11,342 nt of DNA, from NCBI GenBank assembly GCA_964466315.1, contig CAYXNS010000056.1, positions 1 through 11,342 of the forward strand, written 5' to 3'. Position numbers and translations under genes: made by a program. This document shows, piece by piece, positions 6,441 to 11,342 of this stretch (position 1 is the first letter of the stretch; the number at the start of each line of letters is the position of its first letter). This DNA is from SMWC01 sp964466315. GTDB taxonomy: Bacteria; Pseudomonadota; Gammaproteobacteria; Steroidobacterales; Rariloculaceae. The notes beneath the pieces were generated by a model. That model did no database searches. It was not told the DNA's origin and saw only the letters and a program-made list of their open reading frames with translations.

Positions 6441-8048
6441 TCACCGCCAGTTCTCCTCCCAGTCCGCCACGAGTTCGGCGACGAGTTCTGGATTCTCCGC
6501 CGCGATATCGCGTATTTCTCCCAGATCCGTGGCCAGGTCGTAGAGCTGCCAGGGCGCGGCGCCCATACCGCTACCGGGCGGCAGCGTATTGATGATCTTA
6601 TAATCACCGCGGATCAGCGCACCACCGCCGCCACTGGACCAGCCGGCCGTATCGACCGGCAGATGGACTGCCTGCGCGAGTCCCGTGAGGTGCGGCCAGG
6701 CGGAGCGACCGGCGATATCGTTAATCTCTCGGCCCCTGAACGACCCGGCGCCGGGATGCTCCGAGCCGGCGATCTCCATGAAGGTGGGGAGGATATCCAT
6801 CATCGTCATGAAGGCGCTACTGACGCCGCCTGCAGGTACTGCCGCGGGATAGCGGACGAACGCCGCCGCACGGAGCCCGCCTTCGGTAATCGAGCCCTTC
6901 TGAAACTTAAATGGCGCCGTGGCGGCCTCACCGAAACCGCGGCCGTGGTCGATGAACGAACCTGGGCGGCCGAAATTCTCCAAACCGTTGTCGATATCAT
7001 CCGGTACCGTGGGCCCGCCACCGCTACTCGGAACTCGCCCCGTATCCACGCCTTGTTCGCCTGCCGATGCGCCATGATCGGCCGTGAACACGATGACGGT
7101 ATTCTCGAGCTGACCGCTCTCATCCAGGTAGTCGACGATTCGACCGACGCTCATGTCCAGATACTCGACCATCCCTGCATAGATCTCCTGGGCGCGGGTG
7201 TACCTGCGTTGCTCGTCCGAACTTAAGGCGGCCCACGGCTCCGTAAGCGGCTCGAAGCCTTCTAGGCTTGCGCCGGCTGGCAAGACGCCAGCGGCGGCGG
7301 CTCGCTCGAATCTCTGCTCCCGCAGCACATCGTAACCGGCGTCGTAACGGCCAGCGTAGCGATCGAGCCACTCGTTATCGGGCAGTTGGAGCGGCCAGTG
7401 CGGGGCGGTATAGGGCATGTATGCGAACCAGGGCGTGCCGTCCTCCGTCAAGTGCAGAAATTCGAGCATCTTGTCGGTATAGGTTCGCGTCGCGTAAAAG
7501 TCATCCGGGAGATCGGCTAGTTCCAGTGGCCTGCCATCTTCTTCATAACCGAGCTGTTCGCTCAGTAAGTACTCGGCAAAGTAGCTGGCGGAACCACCGA
7601 GTTGTACGTAAGAGCGATCAAAGCCGCGCGCCACGGGCGTGTACCCTTCGATGTTTCCCAGGTCCCACTTCCCTGTGATGTAAGTCGCATAGCCCGCTTC
7701 CTGGAGCAACTCCGGAACAATCGCGTAATTCAGGCTGAGTACGCCGCCGCGTGCCGCCTCGGGGAACGGCTGATTAGCCGCAGAAGCGCCCGCGCTGGCC
7801 ATGAGCATCAGCCGGGTCATCCGGCAGGCCGCCGCGGCGTGAAAGTTGTTGAGCCTCACGCCCTGAAGTGCGAGCTCATCCAAATTCGGCGTCGAAATCT
7901 CACTGCCGAAGGTGCCCAGATCCGTGAAGCCCAGATCGTCGGCGACGATGAACAGGATATTGGGCCGGTTATCATTCGGCGCCTCGGTCGAACACGCGCC
8001 AATACAATAAAATCCTGTTATAACAATAAAATAGGCTAATAATCTCAT
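6441..8048 (-). CDS. Sulfatase-like (alkaline phosphatase superfamily) lipoprotein with altered active site
   Basis: A 535-residue type I sulfatase-fold protein with a lipobox IGAC (Cys19). Kept landmarks are NILFIVADDLG (metal-binding Asp37-Asp38), PNLDELA, the nucleophile-loop Cys75 and Arg79, Lys127, PHWP (His217), TADHG (Asp324-His325) and QKGSITEGG (Lys384). Two positions depart from arylsulfatases: the formylglycine motif CxPxR reads CRMTR (75-79), without Pro or Ala at the third place, and GKWHLG reads GKWDLG, so the active-site His is Asp129. The usual TGTDHH-like run after the motif is also gone. The conversion of Cys75 to formylglycine is therefore uncertain, and the protein may be a phospho- or phosphonate-ester hydrolase or non-catalytic. 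Its first 20 codons are AT-rich compared with the rest. AAGGA lies about 13 bases before the ATG. No formylglycine-generating enzyme gene is in the window. Confidence 0.85.
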   Translation of the reverse strand: MRLLAYFIVITGFYCIGACSTEAPNDNRPNILFIVADDLGFTDLGTFGSEISTPNLDELALQGVRLNNFHAAAACRMTRLMLMASAGASAANQPFPEAARGGVLSLNYAIVPELLQEAGYATYITGKWDLGNIEGYTPVARGFDRSYVQLGGSASYFAEYLLSEQLGYEEDGRPLELADLPDDFYATRTYTDKMLEFLHLTEDGTPWFAYMPYTAPHWPLQLPDNEWLDRYAGRYDAGYDVLREQRFERAAAAGVLPAGASLEGFEPLTEPWAALSSDEQRRYTRAQEIYAGMVEYLDMSVGRIVDYLDESGQLENTVIVFTADHGASAGEQGVDTGRVPSSGGGPTVPDDIDNGLENFGRPGSFIDHGRGFGEAATAPFKFQKGSITEGGLRAAAFVRYPAAVPAGGVSSAFMTMMDILPTFMEIAGSEHPGAGSFRGREINDIAGRSAWPHLTGLAQAVHLPVDTAGWSSGGGGALIRGDYKIINTLPPGSGMGAAPWQLYDLATDLGEIRDIAAENPELVAELVADWEENWR

Positions 8049-8101
8049 TTTATTTATTCTTTCCTTGCTGTGCCAGGTAGCCCAACCGGATGATTCGCCG
8101 T

Positions 8102-8124
8102 AGACGTATCATATATTGACGTCT
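8102..8124 (-). promoter_or_regulatory. Palindromic site with a -10-like box upstream of the sulfatase-like gene
   Basis: AGACGT (8102-8107) and ACGTCT (8119-8124) form a six-base inverted repeat with an 11-base AT-rich spacer. On the minus strand the spacer contains TATGAT (8113-8108), five of six matches to a -10 box, about 60 bases before the sulfatase-like ATG. No good -35 was found at 16-18 bases. The layout, a -10 box between two half-sites, would suit a repressor or an activator-dependent promoter. Confidence 0.35.
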
Positions 8125-8286
8125 TCAGAAACGTAAGACGGTGACGATCTCTGGCGCGGTCCTGCGGTGGCGGTACTCGATTATGTAGATTGAGCAGTAA
8201 AGAGACTATCCGAGTGAGCAGAATCTCGTGCTGTATGCGATCGCACCCAGCCCTATCTACCCTGTGGCTGAAATCGCTTAACGAAA

Positions 8287-8320
8287 CATCCGCCCCGTCG
8301 GATGCCGGCAACTTGCCAGC
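8287..8320 (-). terminator. Tandem hairpins behind the ABM gene, candidate intrinsic terminator
   Basis: Read on the minus strand, 13 bases past the ABM stop codon comes GCTGGC (8320-8315) pairing with GCCGGC (8309-8304) around AAGTT. It is followed at once by CATCCG (8304-8299), ACGGGG loop, CGGATG (8292-8287), then TTTCGTT. The second stem is GC-rich and ends in a T-rich stretch, as in an imperfect intrinsic terminator. It would end the DUF6644-DUF6644-ABM transcript and leave the sulfatase-like gene to the site at 8102-8124. The rest of 8049-8332 shows no gene that I can support. Confidence 0.45.
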
Positions 8321-8332
8321 TTGTGCTCCTGC

Positions 8333-9013
8333 CTAGAGGCGATGATAGAGCCGTTCGTCGTATGGGCTGCCGATGCGGCTCAACAGTTCATTTCTGACGT
8401 GCATCGCGCGCTCTGTCGAGATATGGGCTTCCTGATCGGCTGCGCTCGACCATACTTCGAACAGGGTCATGTGATTGGTTCGGCTATCTTGTATGACCAC
8501 ACCAATATCGACTGCACCGGTATCCTGGCGGCTGGCCGTGACGAGCGCTTCGACCAGAGCCATACCGTCCTCGCGACCTCTACCCGCGAGATCCACGTGG
8601 GTCAGCAAATAAACCTCGCCTTCGCCACCGGTGCCTGACGTGCCCATCGTTGGCGTACTCAGGCGTTCGTCGTAAGGACTGTAGAGCAGCGCTCGGAGGC
8701 TGTCGCGAAAACTCCTCGTATGGCCAGCTGCGGCATGGCCGTTTTGCGCCTGTTGGTCTTCCCACGCATCGAGAATAGCGAAATGGTTGGGCCTGCCCGA
8801 TCGCTGCAGGATCTGGAAACGGAGGTTACCCGCCTCGGCTCGGCTTGCTTCGGCATATGTTCTAAGCAAGCCAATCGCCTGCTCTGTCGACGAGGGCTTG
8901 ACCTCAATATAGGCCACGGCGAAGACAGGCGTATTACCCTGAGCATTGACGGTCTGTAACAACGCAAACGTCAGCGCGAACAGCGCCAGTAACAGCCTCA
9001 GTGAACGCGGCAT
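8333..9013 (-). CDS. Secreted protein with two tandem ABM-like (dimeric alpha/beta-barrel) domains
   Basis: A 226-residue protein with a Sec signal peptide (residues 1-24, cleavage after VNA) followed by two copies of one domain. The copies are offset by exactly 104 residues: Ala-Ser-Arg 56-58 and 160-162, Asn-His 76-77 and 180-181, Trp84 and Trp188, and SPYDERL 112-118 and 216-222. The pattern (V-Y/F start, ASR..G, NH, W, then a closing Arg-rich helix) is that of antibiotic biosynthesis monooxygenase (ABM) folds, which usually pair as dimers; here one chain would make the pair. ABM proteins include cofactor-free oxygenases and heme-degrading enzymes, but most are cytoplasmic, so export is unusual. 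The exact activity is unknown. No clear Shine-Dalgarno precedes the ATG. It lies 48 bases after a DUF6644 gene and ends the operon before tandem hairpins. Confidence 0.82.
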   Translation of the reverse strand: MPRSLRLLLALFALTFALLQTVNAQGNTPVFAVAYIEVKPSSTEQAIGLLRTYAEASRAEAGNLRFQILQRSGRPNHFAILDAWEDQQAQNGHAAAGHTRSFRDSLRALLYSPYDERLSTPTMGTSGTGGEGEVYLLTHVDLAGRGREDGMALVEALVTASRQDTGAVDIGVVIQDSRTNHMTLFEVWSSAADQEAHISTERAMHVRNELLSRIGSPYDERLYHRL

Positions 9014-9061
9014 GGTATGGTACGGCTGTAATCTAGAAAGAAGCTTGGCAGTACCTACCTT

Positions 9062-9577
9062 CTAGCTGAGCTGTCCCCACACCAATATTCGTCCGAAATA
9101 CATGACCCCAATCCAACAAACCAACGAAGCTAGCGCAAATTTCTTGGCTGTCGACGACGCATCCTCGCCGGGCCCCACATTGTCGACCGCTGCGGCCACC
9201 CCCGTCTTGTAGAAAGCGATGAGGTTAAATCCAGCCGCAAAATAGAAAATCAGCTTCAATTGAAGATAACCGTCGTTGACCAAGACCGTTCCTGGCGGGA
9301 TCTGGATATTGGCGTAGACACCCGTGGTGAACAACAAGCCAGATATCGTAACGCAGATGAATCCGAACACCCCCCACGGCAGCAATCGGCCCAAGGCGGC
9401 CACCGGTATCTCCTTCGCCACGCCCAGCAGGCGTAGATCGTACATCCCCACGGTACCGATCAAGAGAATAATACCGATAAAATGCATAATCTCGTTCAAT
9501 GGCCACGCCCAGGAAAAGGCGTTGAAATAACTTTCTACAATAGGCCATCGCAGGATTGAATTTAGAAACGCTTCCAT
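9062..9577 (-). CDS. DUF6644-like inner-membrane protein (second of the pair)
   Basis: A 171-residue protein with four likely membrane helices (about 27-46, 66-85, 105-124, 148-167). It aligns without gaps to its upstream neighbour from residue 32 to 82. His32, Gly35, Gly41, Thr42, Leu48-Arg49-Leu50, Gly52, Pro58, Pro67 and ISGLL (78-82) are the same in both. Further on, both have K-L-x-F-x-x-A-A and C-W-x-G-x4-G-R (Cys154, Arg163 here). I assign DUF6644 from this pattern; function is not known. A single conserved membrane His could be a heme or metal ligand, by analogy only. The start has AGGAG eight bases before the ATG. It sits 63 bases after its paralogue and 48 before the ABM gene, so the three are very probably co-transcribed. 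Confidence 0.8.
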   Translation of the reverse strand: MEAFLNSILRWPIVESYFNAFSWAWPLNEIMHFIGIILLIGTVGMYDLRLLGVAKEIPVAALGRLLPWGVFGFICVTISGLLFTTGVYANIQIPPGTVLVNDGYLQLKLIFYFAAGFNLIAFYKTGVAAAVDNVGPGEDASSTAKKFALASLVCWIGVMYFGRILVWGQLS

Positions 9578-9640
9578 GGCGTCAACTCCTCAATAACTGA
9601 ATAACTTTATTCCGCAAACCTTCGCTACACCGAGGTCTTT

Positions 9641-10186
9641 TCACCCTAAAAAACGCAGCGTAATGCGGCGGCCGACCAGCAGCAGAGCCACCAGTATGAT
9701 GAGCGCCGCGCCACTCTGCCAGCCGATGTAGGGGGCGTATGCCGTCACGCGCCCAGTCGCGATGGCGCCCGCCCAGCACACAAGCATGGTGATACCCAAG
9801 ACCGGTTCCTCACCCGGCGCGGGCCCGCTGTACACTCGAGTCTCCGCTATCCGTAGGATTATCAGGGCTGCCGCGATAAACAGCAGTTTGATGTAAAACG
9901 TCGGCATCGTCAGAAATAACTGCAGGTCGAGCAGTAACAGCAGCAGGCCCGAGATAAGGCTGACCACAAAGGCGCCTCGAATCAGGGGGACGAACTTCTT
10001 GAGCGGCGCCAGCGGCACTCCGGGTGCGATGCCGATCAGCCGCAGCGCGAACGCCGAACTGGTTCCCACCAGGAAAGCCATTCCGAACGTGTGAAAGGCG
10101 AGAAGAGTGGGATAAGCGAGAATCGACGGCGATTCGCGCAACCAGATGGCGAGGCCAGTGTTTTCGAAATATGCGAGCAATTCCAT
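9641..10186 (-). CDS. DUF6644 inner-membrane protein (first of the pair)
   Basis: A 181-residue hydrophobic protein with about five membrane helices (roughly 24-46, 66-90, 96-113, 128-146, 155-172). It opens with W-L-R-E-S-P and a Y-P-T-L run leading to His32, then ALRLIG (47-52), PLAPLKKFVPL (58-68), an LISGLL helix and CWAGAIATGR (137-146). The WLRESP...YPT...HTFG opening is, from memory, typical of DUF6644. It has one more C-terminal helix than its paralogue downstream. GGAGG lies eight bases before the ATG. The gene is 36 bases after the DUF6152 remnant, which suggests an ancestral operon of a periplasmic DUF6152 protein with two membrane partners. Function is unknown; a membrane complex or heterodimer with the paralogue is inference. 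Confidence 0.82.
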   Translation of the reverse strand: MELLAYFENTGLAIWLRESPSILAYPTLLAFHTFGMAFLVGTSSAFALRLIGIAPGVPLAPLKKFVPLIRGAFVVSLISGLLLLLLDLQLFLTMPTFYIKLLFIAAALIILRIAETRVYSGPAPGEEPVLGITMLVCWAGAIATGRVTAYAPYIGWQSGAALIILVALLLVGRRITLRFLG

Positions 10187-10222
10187 GATGCCTTCCTCCG
10201 GTACTTGAAAGCTAACTAGCGT

Positions 10223-10462
10223 TTATTCATTCTTCGGGAGTGACTCTAGAACTAACGTATATATATAGATTATATATGAAAAAGATGTGGCCGTTCTGCC
10301 TTGTACCATCCAGCGAACCTCGTCGCCCTCGTCATCTATCGCGTTCAGATAGACGATGACGTGCGGATTTCTGAAGACATAGTCCAGCACGACGCCTTCC
10401 ACTTGTACCTGTTCCTCTGTAAATGACGCTGCACGGGAACTGATGAAAGGGCGAACATCCAC
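10223..10462 (-). pseudogene. Truncated DUF6152 gene remnant
   Basis: A 79-residue frame whose middle (14-55) aligns without gaps to residues 31-72 of the full DUF6152 protein at 5305-6357. By hand about 20 of 42 residues are identical, including the runs VEG and FRNPH and the pair WM. The N-terminus lacks a signal peptide, and the His pair position reads Ile-Ser; removing one base at the TT near 10444 would give His-Gln there, so a frameshift is possible. The C-terminus leaves the family after QGRTAT and runs through an AT-rich tract into YIIYIYTLVLESLPKNE. No ribosome site is evident. It heads the DUF6644-DUF6644-ABM operon. It may be a decaying gene; a short functional protein is less likely. 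Confidence 0.7.
10258..10277. repeat. AT-only palindrome inside the DUF6152 remnant
   Basis: ATATATA (10261-10267) and TATATAT (10271-10277) form a perfect seven-base inverted repeat around GAT, within a run of alternating A and T starting at 10258. It lies exactly where the remnant stops resembling DUF6152, so it may mark a deletion or rearrangement junction. In this GC-richer window it stands out sharply. Confidence 0.6.
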
Positions 10463-10670
10463 TAACCCCCATTTAATGTGCCTTTAACCGAAGTAGAAAT
10501 AATCAGGAGATATACTTAGTCGCAAACTCGATGCAGATATTCCATGAAAGTAGGTAGATCCCCGTATTTGGTTTCAGGCTCCTGAGTCCAAAATCGAGCG
10601 GATACGGAATGTGTAAAAATTGTGGAGAAGCTCCTGTCTCCTCCTAACGGATAGCAACCTCGAGCGAAGC

Positions 10671-11342
10671 ATGGCACTACATATCGGCGACGAAGCACCC
10701 AATTTCTCGGCCGAGACAACGGAAGGAGAGATCAACTTCCATGAGTGGATCGGCGATGGATGGGCTATTTTCTTCTCTCACCCCAAGGACTTCACTCCCG
10801 TGTGCACGACCGAGCTGGGTTACCTGGCGGGCATCAAACCGGAGTTCGATCGGCGCAATACGAAGTTGATCGGACTCTCCGTGGACTCCGTCGAGGATCA
10901 CAGGGAATGGTTGAAGGATATCGAAGAGACTCAGGGCCACGCGGTGAACTATCCGATTATCGACGGCAGCGACCTTAAAGTTCCCAAACTCTACGACATG
11001 CTGCGTGGCACTCTTCTAGACATGCTGCATCCCATTTTGAGTGGTAAAGTGCGAACCGCCGCTGACAATCAGACCGTGCGATCGGTATTTCTCATCGGTC
11101 CCGACAAGAAGATCAAGGCAATGCTCACCTATCCCATGAGCACCGGTCGAGATTTCGATGAGGTGTTACGGCTGTTGGATTCGGTGCAGCTCACGGCCAA
11201 ACACCACGTAGCCACCCCGGTGAACTGGAAACAGGGGGAAGATGTCATCATCGTTCCCGCGGTCTCCGACGAGGCGGCCAAAGAGAAATTCCCCGACGGC
11301 TGGGAATCTCCCAAGCCCTACATCCGTATCGTGCCGCAACCG
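10671..11342 (+). CDS. 1-Cys peroxiredoxin (Prx6/AhpC-TSA family), 3' end outside window
   Basis: A cytoplasmic thiol peroxidase that reduces hydrogen peroxide and alkyl or lipid hydroperoxides. All 224 visible codons are open from ATG 10671. The active site reads His37-Pro-Lys-Asp-Phe-Thr42-Pro-Val-Cys45 with catalytic Arg137 in DNQTVRSVF. No AhpC-like resolving Cys is seen in the visible part. The C-terminal dimer domain (LTAKHHVATPVNW, then KPYIRIVPQP) is the Prx6 type, and that ending usually lies at or next to the stop, so almost the whole protein is present. There is an oddity: between Tyr108 and the RTAADN segment it carries about six to eight extra residues, coded by a repeat (see 10995-11028). 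Only a weak GAG precedes the start. It is divergent from the DUF6152-DUF6644 operon with 208 bases between; I found no secure promoter there. Confidence 0.93.
   Translation, partial: MALHIGDEAPNFSAETTEGEINFHEWIGDGWAIFFSHPKDFTPVCTTELGYLAGIKPEFDRRNTKLIGLSVDSVEDHREWLKDIEETQGHAVNYPIIDGSDLKVPKLYDMLRGTLLDMLHPILSGKVRTAADNQTVRSVFLIGPDKKIKAMLTYPMSTGRDFDEVLRLLDSVQLTAKHHVATPVNWKQGEDVIIVPAVSDEAAKEKFPDGWESPKPYIRIVPQP
10995..11028 (+). repeat. 24-base-period direct repeat inside the peroxiredoxin gene
   Basis: GACATGCTGC occurs at 10995-11004 and again at 11019-11028, a spacing of 24 bases or eight codons, giving YDMLRGTL followed by LDMLHPIL. It coincides with the stretch where the protein is longer than the Prx6 relatives that I remember, so an in-frame duplication of eight codons followed by divergence would explain both. 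Confidence 0.55.

Noticed and set aside
6279..7226. Long plus-strand open frame of 315 codons
   Set aside because: It covers the opposite strand of the sulfatase-like and DUF6152 genes; the translation is Arg-rich without domain signs, as expected of an antisense shadow in GC-rich DNA.
8054..8311. Minus-strand frame of 85 codons in the gap before the sulfatase-like gene
   Set aside because: No ribosome site or known motif, and it overlaps the terminator-like hairpin and the promoter-like palindrome, so the gap is better read as regulatory.
10511..10516. TATACT as a -10 box for the peroxiredoxin
   Set aside because: No -35 match at normal spacing, and it lies about 155 bases before the start.
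10574..10585. TCAGG-CT-CCTGA palindrome upstream of the peroxiredoxin
   Set aside because: Five-base arms with a two-base centre are common by chance, and no promoter element is placed around it.
1..11342. CRISPR arrays, tRNA or rRNA genes, insertion sequences, phage genes
   Set aside because: No repeat-spacer pattern, clover-leaf-like sequence, rRNA stretch, transposase or terminal repeat was recognised on reading.

Overview
The window looks like a chromosomal accessory segment of a Gram-negative bacterium, most likely an uncultured proteobacterium and perhaps a gammaproteobacterium. This rests on Sec signal peptides and lipoprotein signals, the family mix (DUF6152 and DUF6644 proteins, a GPH-type transporter, a YliI-type PQQ sugar dehydrogenase, a 1-Cys peroxiredoxin) and clear Shine-Dalgarno sequences. 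The taxon is an inference. No rRNA, tRNA, CRISPR array, transposase or phage gene was seen.

Layout. At 3-737 (+) is the 3' part of an aldo/keto reductase whose usual catalytic Tyr position reads Phe. A gap at 738-885 between convergent genes holds a nested stem-loop and what looks like the decayed tail of a cytochrome c gene. Minus-strand genes then run from about 10.46 kb down to 0.89 kb. In transcription order they are: a truncated DUF6152 remnant, two paralogous DUF6644 membrane proteins, a secreted protein with two tandem ABM-like domains (with hairpins behind it), a lipoprotein sulfatase-like enzyme with altered active-site motifs, a full DUF6152 protein with an extra C-terminal domain, a small Cys-rich zinc-ribbon protein, a lipoprotein PQQ-type aldose dehydrogenase, a 12-helix MFS/GPH transporter, and a MetE-core methyltransferase-like protein. 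At 10671 (+) a 1-Cys peroxiredoxin starts divergently and runs off the window, probably only just short of its stop codon.

How the genes may work together. The block is dominated by envelope proteins: two lipoproteins, two Sec-exported proteins, two small membrane proteins and one transporter. The closest-knit unit is DUF6152' - DUF6644 - DUF6644 - ABM, with gaps of 36, 63 and 48 bases, followed by sulfatase - DUF6152. The DUF6152 gene at the head of the first unit is broken, and a full relative lies after the sulfatase, so one module may have lost its own periplasmic partner and depend on the other copy. The transporter and MetE-like gene form a second probable operon (24-base gap). Neither unit matches a characterised pathway that I recognise. 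The best candidates for something new are the sulfatase-like protein with CRMTR and GKWDLG in place of CxPxR and GKWHLG, and the DUF6152/DUF6644/ABM module.
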